The translations under genes and the position numbers were made by a program. From assembly GCA_024278415.1 (NCBI GenBank), contig JAJRTI010000322.1, positions 1-14,329 of the forward strand: a DNA stretch of 14,329 nt, written 5' to 3'. This stretch comes from Planctomycetota bacterium (lineage in GTDB: Bacteria > Planctomycetota > Brocadiia > JAJRTI01). The notes beneath the pieces are model-generated. The model was given only the letters and a program-made list of their open reading frames with translations, was not told the DNA's origin and searched no databases. Below, piece after piece: positions 6,295 to 13,213 of the stretch. Positions within the stretch are counted from its first letter, which is position 1, and the number at the start of each line of letters is the position of its first letter.

Positions 6295-9225
6295 TCACTT
6301 TCGCGTCAACGCAGTGATCGCAAACAGCCCGACCGCGAGATCCGGCCGCTTGTCGGTCAACTCCATCCGCACGTTCGCGATCTGCACGCCCGGCCGCGGA
6401 TTGGGCCACTCGTACGCGACGAGGTCCACTTCATCGCCGGCAAGGGTGCGCCCGACCCACGCGCGCTCGGTCTGCCAGTAGTACCCGCGGGTTCGCTCCC
6501 TGCGCCACCAGCCCCACACCTTCGAACGTAGCCACGGGCCGATGTTGATGGTGTGCCGGATCGGCACGGTCTCCTGCTTGCCGTCGGTGTAGGTCACAAC
6601 GTATCGCCCCAACAGACGCGGGTTGTAGTCGAAGAGGTGCGCGGTGTGCAGGAATACGAGCGCGTCGCAGGACTTGTTCACCGGTACCGTAGCGGACGTC
6701 GGCACGCCCTTGAGGGACGACCGCGGCCCGCGCACAAGCACGCAGCCGGTGCGCGTACTCGCCGGCTGCACCTCGAACAGATAGCGGCCCATGCGCTGCC
6801 GGCCCGGCTTGAGCGCGGACAGGTCCTTGGCCGCGCCAAGGTCGAGCCACCCGCGGTCGTCGCCTGGCGCGTCGTCCGCGTACGAGCGGTTCATCGCGGC
6901 GCGCAAGTCGAGGGGCGTCTGCTCGCAGGGCGCGTCCGAGACGCGCGGGCCCTTCATCCACTCGGCCAGTTTGCCCAGGGGCTCGTAGTCGAGAGCGTCG
7001 AGCGTGGGCCGGTTCGGGGTCCACGCATACTCGCCCAGCAACATGTTCATCATGCCCGGGTTCGTGGCCGAGCAGTACATCCAACTGCTGCCGGCCGCCC
7101 ATGTCAGCCCGGCCTTCTTCGCGCTGCGAAGGAAGTTGTAGTTGTTTGCATCCAGCCACCAAGTGGTGGGAAAGACCAGGAACCCCTTCTTCTTCAGGTA
7201 TTCGAGTTGGGGGTGCTCCTCCGCGCCGGCGTAGTACCAGTTGGCGAGGATGATCGACTTGGGGATGCGGTCCAGCGCGGGAGCGGTGTTCACGCTGCCG
7301 TAGTGGGGGGCGCGGCTATTGGCCGCGGAAGTGGCTCCGAAGCGTTCGTGGTCGAGCAGCATGTCCGCCCACATGATCATGCGAAGGCCGCGCTTGTCCA
7401 GCCAGTTGCTCACCTCGGTGATGTGGCGGGCGACGAGGTCCGCGGCTTCGTCGCCTTTGCAGATCAGGTTGAGGTCCTGCGCCTCGTCGAAACCCACGTG
7501 GAAGTAGCCCTTGGGCCGAAACGCGGCGATTGCGTCCGCGTAGATGTCGAACACGAACTGCCGCGCGGCGTCCTTGCGGATGTCGAACGCCGGCTGCCGG
7601 GACTTGCCGGGGATGAGCAGCTCTGGGTGCGTCTTCTTGAGCGGCCCGGTGTGTCCGAAGCCTTGCACGTGGGGCACCGGCTCGATGAAGTTCGCCCGCG
7701 CGAGGTCGGCCAACTCGCGGATGTCTTCGGGCAGGAACGCGGACTCGTACCCGACGTCAGGATGGCTGGGCCACTTCACTTTGCCGAGGCTCGCACCGCC
7801 GATGAAGACCATGTTGAGCTTCATGCGTGGCAGCACACGGCGCAGCGTGTGCTTGAGAAAGTCCATCTGACTCCGCGATCCGAGCGTGAGCATCATTGCG
7901 CGCACCCTAAACTCCGGCCAGTCGCGGACCGTGGCGCAGGGCACAACGAGTTTCCCGTCTTGCCAGCGCAGCATTTGGAGCAACGTCTGCACGCCGTACC
8001 ACGCGCCGGCCGCGTCGCTGCCGGCGAGCGCGATCCCGTCGGGGCGCACGTCGAGCACGTAGCCCTCCGGGCCGGGCGACTTCCCGTCGACGTTTAGGCC
8101 GCGCGCCTTGAGCATGTCCGCGAGCATCGCGTTCGTGGCCGGCCGGCCAACGACGATACAGGGCGCGGCTTCGCTCTGCCTGGCGCTAGGGACGACCGTC
8201 GTGTCGATATGGAAGTAATCGCGCAGTTCCTCCGCGAGCCGATCGGCCGAGCGCTTGTCTTCCTCCGTGGCTTGCGTGCCGACGACGATCAACGTCTTGG
8301 GCCGCACGACAAACTCGCCGTCCCGCACTTGCATCTCCTGCGGCATGGGCGCGACGACGATCCCGCGGCGCTTGGCGATGCGGGCGGCGCGGGCGGCGAG
8401 CTTCGCTTGGCGCTGGGCCGTGAGCTGCTGCCGCGCGGCCTCCTGTTCGCCGCGGCGCTTGGCCATCTCTCGATCGAACGCGGCGTTGGGCTCGAAACGG
8501 ATGACGTACTCGCTGTACCCGACGATGGGCTCTGGCTTGGCGACTTCAGCCACGTTGCACAGACTGAACGTGCGCCGCTCCTCCGCACCCCACGATCGGT
8601 TGCACACGTTTCGCCACTGCCAGGGCGTGCGCCGGTTAGCGCCGCCCATGTTGTGGTCTTGGTTCACCTGAATGTCGAACGCGCCGAAGCGATTGTCGAT
8701 GCGCACGCGGCCCACTCCTTCGCCCATGATCGCGCCGCCGTCCGCGATCCTGAGCACTCCCTCCTTGCCGCGGTCATCGGTGTACTTGGCGCCATCGAGC
8801 AGCGCTTTGCTCAAGAAGCATTCCGTGTACACGTAGCCCACGTCTGGGCTGGCCTCGATCTCATACGCGTTCTTGATGCGCACGACGTTGGCCGCGACCT
8901 CGATCACGATGCGGTTCTTGGCCGTGCCTTTGACTGTGCCGGTGAGAGTGATCGTGCGCGTGTCGCCCTTGCGCTCGGACTTGGCGCGGTAGATGGAACG
9001 CATGCCCGGCTTGGGGTTAGGGAACGCGTTGCCCTTCCACCCCGGCTTGGCGATGGTGAAGTTGCTCCCGACCACGACCGGGATGCCGCGATACCAGACA
9101 CGAACCCACGCGTCCTGGCCGAACGCGACCGAAAAGCCGGGCGTCTTGGCCTCGGCGATGTTCTGCGCGTGGGCGAGGGGGGCGAGTGTTGCAGCAATGA
9201 GCAAGGCGACGTGGATGCGAGTCAT
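6295..9225 (-). CDS. Exported glycoside hydrolase family 20 protein (beta-hexosaminidase type)
   Basis: The product is 976 residues from the ATG at 9225, chosen because AAGGGA lies five bases upstream and a signal peptide begins there (MTRIHVALLIAATLAPLAHA, cleavage near A20-Q21). Residues about 25-245 form a beta-rich domain I cannot name. An alanine/arginine-rich, probably helical linker follows at about 248-288. A GH20b-like domain spans about 290-435 (VAPMPQEMQV to WYGVQTLLQML), and the catalytic barrel about 438-760, with the family D-E pair D580-E581 in FHVGFDEA. The C-terminal region, about 790-976, looks beta-sandwich-like. GH20 enzymes remove terminal N-acetylglucosamine or N-acetylgalactosamine by substrate-assisted catalysis. 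At 976 residues it is longer than simple family members, owing to the added N- and C-terminal domains. It follows the aldo/keto reductase gene by 134 bases on the same strand and may be cotranscribed. The exact sugar is not predictable from sequence. Confidence 0.85.
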   Translation of the reverse strand: MTRIHVALLIAATLAPLAHAQNIAEAKTPGFSVAFGQDAWVRVWYRGIPVVVGSNFTIAKPGWKGNAFPNPKPGMRSIYRAKSERKGDTRTITLTGTVKGTAKNRIVIEVAANVVRIKNAYEIEASPDVGYVYTECFLSKALLDGAKYTDDRGKEGVLRIADGGAIMGEGVGRVRIDNRFGAFDIQVNQDHNMGGANRRTPWQWRNVCNRSWGAEERRTFSLCNVAEVAKPEPIVGYSEYVIRFEPNAAFDREMAKRRGEQEAARQQLTAQRQAKLAARAARIAKRRGIVVAPMPQEMQVRDGEFVVRPKTLIVVGTQATEEDKRSADRLAEELRDYFHIDTTVVPSARQSEAAPCIVVGRPATNAMLADMLKARGLNVDGKSPGPEGYVLDVRPDGIALAGSDAAGAWYGVQTLLQMLRWQDGKLVVPCATVRDWPEFRVRAMMLTLGSRSQMDFLKHTLRRVLPRMKLNMVFIGGASLGKVKWPSHPDVGYESAFLPEDIRELADLARANFIEPVPHVQGFGHTGPLKKTHPELLIPGKSRQPAFDIRKDAARQFVFDIYADAIAAFRPKGYFHVGFDEAQDLNLICKGDEAADLVARHITEVSNWLDKRGLRMIMWADMLLDHERFGATSAANSRAPHYGSVNTAPALDRIPKSIILANWYYAGAEEHPQLEYLKKKGFLVFPTTWWLDANNYNFLRSAKKAGLTWAAGSSWMYCSATNPGMMNMLLGEYAWTPNRPTLDALDYEPLGKLAEWMKGPRVSDAPCEQTPLDLRAAMNRSYADDAPGDDRGWLDLGAAKDLSALKPGRQRMGRYLFEVQPASTRTGCVLVRGPRSSLKGVPTSATVPVNKSCDALVFLHTAHLFDYNPRLLGRYVVTYTDGKQETVPIRHTINIGPWLRSKVWGWWRRERTRGYYWQTERAWVGRTLAGDEVDLVAYEWPNPRPGVQIANVRMELTDKRPDLAVGLFAITALTRK

Positions 9226-9268
9226 GATGTTCCCTTCGTGGTGCATGTGGCCGCACCGGCAATGGTGG

Positions 9269-9288
9269 CCGCATGCGCCAGCATGCGG
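9269..9288 (-). other. Hairpin in the gap between the aldo/keto reductase and GH20 genes
   Basis: CCGCATGC (9269-9276) pairs perfectly with 9281-9288 around a 4-base loop. It lacks a T-run on either side, so it is not a convincing intrinsic terminator. It would lie in the GH20 leader or in a cotranscript of the two genes, where it could affect mRNA stability. Confidence 0.45.
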
Positions 9289-9359
9289 GAAGCCAGATGA
9301 GGGGGTGAGCAGATATCCCACACTCTGGCGGGTGCGGCTACCGCCTCCGTCCCAGATGG

Positions 9360-10517
9360 TCAGCCGCGCAACTCCGCGACGATCTCGGCCATGCGCTCCA
9401 TGCGCTCGGGGATGGGCAGCTTCTGTGGGCAGGCCTCGACGCACTTCTCACAGGCGACGCACTTGCTCGCGTCCATGCGGTCGCCTTCCGCGATCTCCGA
9501 AAGCTGCTGCGTAGCGCCGGCCAGCTTGAACACCGTGTGCCCTTGGAACAGGCCCATCATCATATACACGGGCAGGCCTTCCGGGCAGGCGCCTTGGCAG
9601 TAGCGGCAGCCGGTGCACAAATCCTCGCCGCCGGTGAGGTCCTTGAACGCGGCGACGAACGCGGCGCGCTGGTCCGGCGTCATGGTCTCGCTGCTGCTGG
9701 CGACGGCCGCGTTTTCCTCGAGGTGCGCGATCTCGTTCATGCCGGACAGCACCGACGACACGCCGGGGAAGCTGAGCAGGTAGCGGAGCGCGATTTGTTG
9801 CACCGGCAGATCGGCCATCTCAGGCAGATACTTGCCGAATACGTCCGAGTGGCCCACGAGCAGGCCGCCGCGCAGCGGACCCATGACCTTCACGCCCACG
9901 CCGTGCTCGTGCGCGAAGTTCACCGCGTCCTCGATGTGGCGGTCCATGAAGTTGAAGTACACGGTGATCGTGCGGAAGTCGGGCACGTCCTGGAGCCACT
10001 GCATGATGTCGCTGGGTTTGGCGTGGCTGGTGAAGCCGATCGCCTTCACGAGGCCTTGTTCCTTGGCTTCGCGCAGCGCTTGGAGCGGTGTGTTGTCTCC
10101 CACACATGCGGCCTCGAAGTGGTCCGGCGCGCTCATGTCCCAGAGTTGGTAGAAGTCAAAGTGATCGACGCCGACCCGCTTGAGCGAGGTCTCGATGCAC
10201 GTCCACATCTGGTCGCGGTCTTGGATGCCGATGCCGCGCTCGACCTTGGGCTCGCCGCCCGGCCGGCATTGGGCCTTGGCCGAGAGCACCATGCTCTCTC
10301 GCGGCTTGCCCTGGATGGCCGCGCCGACCCACGCCTCCGCGTTGTCATCGAACGACTTGAACGAGTACGCGGCGCCGATGTCGAAATAGTTCATGCCGAG
10401 CTGCATGCCGCGGTCGATGATCTCCGCCGCGTTCGGCGCGCCGCCTTTGAAGCGCATCGTGCCGAAGCCGAGCGCGGATACTTGGATGCCGGTGTCGCCA
10501 ACTTCTCGATACTGCAA
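9360..10517 (-). CDS. Aldo/keto reductase with C-terminal double [4Fe-4S] ferredoxin motifs
   Basis: The product is 385 residues from a TTG start (10515-10517), preceded by GAGGAG (10525-10530) with a seven-base spacer. Residues about 1-280 form the aldo/keto reductase barrel: D46 and Y51 (YFDIGAAY) and K81 match three of the four catalytic residues. The usual histidine position, after DFYQL, is W126. The C-terminal region has two cluster motifs: C301, C304, C307, C311 and C353, C356, C359, C363, each CxxCxxCxxxCP. This is the architecture of oxidoreductases grouped as COG1453, cytoplasmic enzymes whose substrates are mostly unknown and probably include sugars or small carbonyl compounds. With the GH20 gene downstream on the same strand, a sugar-related role is plausible but not shown. 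Confidence 0.9.
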   Translation of the reverse strand: MQYREVGDTGIQVSALGFGTMRFKGGAPNAAEIIDRGMQLGMNYFDIGAAYSFKSFDDNAEAWVGAAIQGKPRESMVLSAKAQCRPGGEPKVERGIGIQDRDQMWTCIETSLKRVGVDHFDFYQLWDMSAPDHFEAACVGDNTPLQALREAKEQGLVKAIGFTSHAKPSDIMQWLQDVPDFRTITVYFNFMDRHIEDAVNFAHEHGVGVKVMGPLRGGLLVGHSDVFGKYLPEMADLPVQQIALRYLLSFPGVSSVLSGMNEIAHLEENAAVASSSETMTPDQRAAFVAAFKDLTGGEDLCTGCRYCQGACPEGLPVYMMMGLFQGHTVFKLAGATQQLSEIAEGDRMDASKCVACEKCVEACPQKLPIPERMERMAEIVAELRG

Positions 10518-10532
10518 GGGGAGTCTCCTCAG

Positions 10533-10559
10533 AATGGTTGATGGCTAATGGTTGATGGC
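10533..10559. repeat. 13-bp direct repeat in the aldo/keto reductase leader
   Basis: AATGGTTGATGGC occurs at 10533-10545 and again at 10547-10559, one base apart. It lies just upstream of the GAGGAG ribosome-binding site, in the untranslated leader downstream of the candidate promoter. It resembles in style the 7-bp iterations at 12077-12154. Confidence 0.75.
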
Positions 10560-10617
10560 GAAGCCATTCCTTGCGCGTCTGCGCCAGTTCTGGCATCGTG
10601 CCCCGGGAAAGCTGGGT

Positions 10618-10646
10618 ATCTTACAGGAACCATGAGAGCCGGGCAA
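10618..10646 (-). promoter_or_regulatory. Candidate promoter of the aldo/keto reductase (and possibly GH20) gene
   Basis: On the minus strand, -35 TTGCCC (10646-10641) is followed after 17 bases by -10 TAAGAT (10623-10618). Transcription would start near 10611, leaving a leader of about 94 bases that includes the 13-bp direct repeat. The -35 is identical to that proposed for queE. Confidence 0.45.
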
Positions 10647-10897
10647 CGCGCGCGTGCCCGCGGCCCCGCCTGTAGTGGCGCGTACGCGAGTGCGCCTCCG
10701 CACAAGCCAGCCGGGCTGCGAGAGGGTCACTGACGTGAGGTATTGCAGGCGCGCGGCTGCTGATACCCCAAGACCTGCGGCAAGATCATGTCGAGACCTC
10801 TTCGGATATCCGCCGCCGTGCAACGCAGCAGCGGCGCCCGACTGGGCTCGCCAGAAGGGCCTGCCCCTCCCGGTCGACGCGTGCATGTTGTTGCCCA

Positions 10898-10917
10898 CCC
10901 CACGCGTCCGCGTGGGG
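10898..10917. other. GC-rich hairpin
   Basis: CCCCACGC (10898-10905) pairs perfectly with 10910-10917 around GTCC. No T-run follows on either strand. It directly precedes the partial repeat at about 10925-10985 and may belong to the same element. Confidence 0.5.
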
Positions 10918-10924
10918 CGGAAGG

Positions 10925-10985
10925 TTTTCAGACGGCCACTTTTCCGACACTTCTATCCCGGGCTGGTGAGAAATGTGGGCTAAGG
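10925..10985. repeat. Diverged partial copy of the 249-bp element end
   Basis: GGCTGGTGAGAAATGTGGGCTA (ending at 10982) differs by one base from the inverse of the 249-bp element's left end, and similarity continues leftward for about 40 more bases at lower identity. The matching inverted partner that would complete an element is not visible nearby, so this is a fragment or solo end. Confidence 0.65.
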
Positions 10986-11148
10986 CAACCGTTTGAATCG
11001 CCACTTTCGGACGGGCGGCGAACATGCGGCCGGAGGAATCGTCCACTGCGACGTCTCTATTCATCAGAACGCAACGGTCCATGCGCTCGGACACTGCTTT
11101 CCGCAGTTCTCCCCCCAGCCAGGGATCCGAGGCGCGACGCGGCTTGGG

Positions 11149-11946
11149 TCACTTCCCCGTCGCGGACCACGCGTTCACCGCGCGGTCGAAGTTCTCCTTC
11201 ACTCGCGTGTACCCTTCCACAACCATGCGGATGACGGAGCCCTGCGTCACGAAGAGCGCGCCCATGTCAAGGAGTTCGCGCATGCGCTCCTCAGTGCCGG
11301 TGGTCGAGCCCCACCATTTGCCGTTGGCCTCGGCCGCACGGGCCACGCGCTTGAACGCATCCCGCATCTTCGGGTGGTCGAACTCCAACGGCACGCCCAG
11401 CGCCTGCGAGAGGTCGCCTGGTCCCACGAAGAGGATGTCGTAGCCCTTGACCGCCGCAATCTCGTCGACGGCCTCCAGCGACTCGATGTCCTCGATTTGG
11501 AGCGCGATGAAGGTCTCACGATTCGCCATGTCCATGTACTCGGCCATGGGCATAAGGCTGTGGTCCGCGGGCGCCTCGATGCCGTCCATGCCGCGCCGGC
11601 CCACCGGGGCGAACCGCGCGTTGCGCACCACGTCGCGCGCCTCGTCCGCGCTCATGCAGTGGGGCGCCATGATGCCATGGGCGCCGACTTCGAGCGCGCG
11701 GAAGTACGAGTGCATGCCCTCCTTGCGCACGCGGATCATCGCGTCGCACCCGCCCGCCCGGCACCCAAGGCAGCAGTTGGCCATCTCGTGCCAGTCGTAG
11801 TCCTGGTGCTCCATGTCGAGCCAAACCGCGTCGATGTCGAGCAGGCCAATGAGTTCGGTGAACTTGGGCGACGCGACGGGCGTGACGGACGTGACGAGCG
11901 CGGGTTTCCCCTCGCGCAGTTTGGCAAGTACGCGGCTAGGCTTCAC
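11149..11946 (-). CDS. HpcH/HpaI family aldolase (2-keto-3-deoxy acid aldolase type)
   Basis: The product is 265 residues, the usual length, from a GTG start at 11946 with AGGAG eight bases upstream; the frame extends further upstream without a good site. The family reaction is metal-dependent, reversible cleavage of a 2-keto-3-deoxy acid to pyruvate and an aldehyde (HpaI, GarL, RhmA and YfaU types). Visible motifs are WLDMEH with catalytic H47, IRV with arginine R72, the metal ligand E152 in LQIED, and D178 in LFVGPGDLS. I cannot tell which sugar acid or aromatic-derived acid is cleaved. It is divergent from queE and has its own candidate promoter. An adjacent sugar-acid dehydratase or kinase, which would fix the pathway, is missing. 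Confidence 0.9.
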   Translation of the reverse strand: MKPSRVLAKLREGKPALVTSVTPVASPKFTELIGLLDIDAVWLDMEHQDYDWHEMANCCLGCRAGGCDAMIRVRKEGMHSYFRALEVGAHGIMAPHCMSADEARDVVRNARFAPVGRRGMDGIEAPADHSLMPMAEYMDMANRETFIALQIEDIESLEAVDEIAAVKGYDILFVGPGDLSQALGVPLEFDHPKMRDAFKRVARAAEANGKWWGSTTGTEERMRELLDMGALFVTQGSVIRMVVEGYTRVKENFDRAVNAWSATGK

Positions 11947-12027
11947 GGATGCTTCTCCTGGTACGGGTGAGGGGGCTTGGGGCTTTGTGGATGCTGAACA
12001 GCAGCGACGCCCACGGCAAGCGCGGAT

Positions 12028-12056
12028 AGGATATGCCGGACCGCGGGCCGGATCAA
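12028..12056 (-). promoter_or_regulatory. Candidate promoter of the aldolase gene with a palindrome in its spacer
   Basis: On the minus strand, TTGATC (12056-12051) is separated by 17 bases from TATCCT (12033-12028), each matching the consensus at four of six positions. The spacer region holds CCGG-A-CCGCGG-G-CCGG (12036-12051), a 16-bp palindrome imperfect only at one symmetric pair, placed where a repressor would block polymerase. In GC-rich DNA such a palindrome can arise by chance. Confidence 0.35.
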
Positions 12057-12076
12057 CAGGGCTGATGGGCATTCGT

Positions 12077-12154
12077 CATTGGCCAATGGTCATTGGTTCT
12101 TGGTTCCTTGCATGGATCACCGGTAGCCAATGACCAATGACCAATGACCAACGA
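12077..12154. repeat. Facing clusters of a 7-bp repeat (CCAATGA / TCATTGG)
   Basis: CCAATGA occurs head to tail at 12127, 12134 and 12141, with a variant CCAACGA at 12148. The inverse, TCATTGG, occurs at 12077 and 12090, with a variant TTCTTGG at 12097. The two clusters can pair across a loop of about 25 bases. They lie midway between the two divergent promoters, so a protein-binding iteron array or a simple slippage product are both possible. Confidence 0.75.
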
Positions 12155-12193
12155 CCAGAGCGACTAAAGGCGGGACTCCCAACCCATCTCCGC

Positions 12194-12222
12194 TTGCCCA
12201 CTCCCGGGCGTCGTGGCATAAT
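12194..12222 (+). promoter_or_regulatory. Candidate promoter of queE
   Basis: TTGCCC (12194-12199), a 17-base spacer, and CATAAT (12217-12222), which matches the -10 consensus at five of six positions. The start point would be near 12229, leaving a leader of about 20 bases, too short for a preQ1 riboswitch. Confidence 0.5.
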
Positions 12223-12248
12223 CCACCCGCCAGAAGCATAGGAGAAGA

Positions 12249-12983
12249 ATGTCGATGCCCGCGCACCTCGTCGAAGTTTTTTCGAGCCTCCAAGGCGAAG
12301 GCCTGTACGTCGGCCAGCGCCAGATCTTCGTGCGTCTTGCCGGCTGCAATCTGCGCTGCGGATACTGCGACACGGAGGCCGCGCTTGACTCGCCGGTGGC
12401 GTGCCGCATCGAGTCGCCACTGGGGGCGAGGCAGTTCGTGGAGACGCCGAACCCCGTCTCGGAGGAGGACGTGCTGGCAGGACTGGGCGATGTTGCCGGG
12501 CACGAGGCCGTGAGCTTCACTGGGGGCGAGCCGCTGCTCCAGGCCGAGTCCATCGCGGCCATCGCTCCGGTGGTGCGCGCGGCCGGCCTGCAAGTGCATC
12601 TCGAGACCAACGGCGTGCTCCACGACAGGCTGGCCGAGATCATCGACTGCATCGACGTGGCCGCGATGGACATCAAGCTCGCGTCCGCAACGGGCCAGCC
12701 CAGTCGCTTCGAGGCCAACCGCCGGTTCCTCGCCGTCGCCGCGCGGCGCGAGGTGTTCGTGAAGGTCGTTGTGGCGGCGTGGACGTTTCCCGCAGAGATT
12801 GACGAGGCCGCACAGGTCGTGGCTGGGCAAGACACGTCGATCCCTTTCGTGATCCAGCCCATGACGCAGGATCTCACGCGCTTGGGCGAAGCCAAGCTCT
12901 TGCGGTTCCAAGAGGCCGCGTCGCGGCACTTGGCCATCGTCCGCGTCATTCCACAAGTGCACAAGCTGATGGGGTGCCTGTAG
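12249..12983 (+). CDS. queE: 7-carboxy-7-deazaguanine synthase QueE
   Basis: This radical-SAM enzyme converts 6-carboxytetrahydropterin to 7-carboxy-7-deazaguanine, a step to queuosine and other 7-deazaguanines. The product is 244 residues. The QueE N-terminus VEVFSSLQGEG is followed by GQRQIFVRLAGCNLRCGYCD, with the cluster cysteines C33, C37 and C40. The SAM-binding segment FTGGEPLLQ and the strand HLETNG also fit. AGGAG is at 12240-12244, four bases from the ATG at 12249 and ten from a second in-frame ATG at 12255; either could be used. The partner genes queC, queD and queF are not in the window, so the pathway is dispersed. Confidence 0.93.
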   Translation: MSMPAHLVEVFSSLQGEGLYVGQRQIFVRLAGCNLRCGYCDTEAALDSPVACRIESPLGARQFVETPNPVSEEDVLAGLGDVAGHEAVSFTGGEPLLQAESIAAIAPVVRAAGLQVHLETNGVLHDRLAEIIDCIDVAAMDIKLASATGQPSRFEANRRFLAVAARREVFVKVVVAAWTFPAEIDEAAQVVAGQDTSIPFVIQPMTQDLTRLGEAKLLRFQEAASRHLAIVRVIPQVHKLMGCL

Positions 12984-13023
12984 TCACATGGCAGTGGCCC
13001 CGCCGCGGGGCAGTGGAGGGAAG

Positions 13024-13111
13024 AAACGCAAAGGCGCTAAGGCGCAGAGACGCAAGGATGTGAGAGGGTCAAAACGGCCGCGCCCTTTTTACGGCTTGGC
13101 GTCTTTGCGTT
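13024..13111. repeat. ACGCAAAG-type repeat with inverted arms
   Basis: The 15-bp string GAAACGCAAAGGCGC (13024-13038) repeats the one in the rlmN tail (4671-4685). Its inverse returns at 13099-13111 with one mismatch over 13 bases, so the queE to Gfo/Idh gap contains a large inverted repeat with a loop of about 60 bases. The loop ends in CCCTTTTT (13083-13090), which might help to end queE transcripts, but I see no strong stem directly before it. Confidence 0.6.
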
Positions 13112-13136
13112 CCCTCCCCGCCACATGCCATCGCCC

Positions 13137-13164
13137 TTGCCATCGCCAAGACTTCTATTACAAT
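13137..13164 (+). promoter_or_regulatory. Candidate promoter of the Gfo/Idh/MocA gene
   Basis: TTGCCA (13137-13142), a 16-base spacer, and TACAAT (13159-13164). The start would be near 13171, about 43 bases ahead of the ATG. This is among the best consensus matches in the window, and its spacer and -10 equal those of the larA-like operon promoter. Confidence 0.5.
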
Positions 13165-13213
13165 ACCCGCCTTTGTTGCACCGCAATCGTCCTCCTCTCA
13201 TAGGGAACCAGTC

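Larger units (their letters stand above)
10518..11148. other. 631-base gene-free gap with several repeats
   Basis: No gene is supported. Next to the aldo/keto reductase start is a 13-bp direct repeat (10533-10559) and a candidate promoter (10618-10646). Near 10673, TGTAGTGGCG followed by the palindrome CGCGTACGCG resembles the inverse of the 95-bp repeat's end. A perfect 8-bp hairpin lies at 10898-10917. A diverged copy of the 249-bp element's end lies at about 10925-10985. From 10986 to 11148 I see nothing identifiable. A 102-codon minus-strand frame across 10786-11094 is partly encoded by repeat DNA and is not credible. Confidence 0.6.
11947..12248. other. Divergent regulatory gap between the aldolase and queE genes
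   Basis: This 302-base gap carries, in order, the aldolase ribosome-binding site and leader, a minus-strand candidate promoter (12028-12056), two facing clusters of 7-bp repeats (12077-12154), and a plus-strand promoter for queE (12194-12222). No gene is supported here. Confidence 0.6.

Noticed and set aside
6553..8097. 514-codon plus-strand open frame opposite the GH20 gene
   Set aside because: It lies wholly antisense to a gene with a signal peptide and a recognisable catalytic domain. Its product shows no known motif, and long antisense frames are expected in GC-rich coding DNA.
9226..9444. Longer N-terminus for the GH20 protein
   Set aside because: The extension would overlap the end of the aldo/keto reductase gene and bury the signal peptide. 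The ATG at 9225 has a proper ribosome-binding site.
10786..11094. Minus-strand 102-codon frame in the large gap
   Set aside because: Part of it is encoded by the diverged 249-bp element end. It lacks a convincing ribosome-binding site and no family is recognisable.
10620..11148. tRNA, riboswitch or small RNA in the 631-base gap
   Set aside because: I looked for cloverleaf arms, CCA ends and known leader motifs on both strands and found none. The visible hairpins are explained by repeats.
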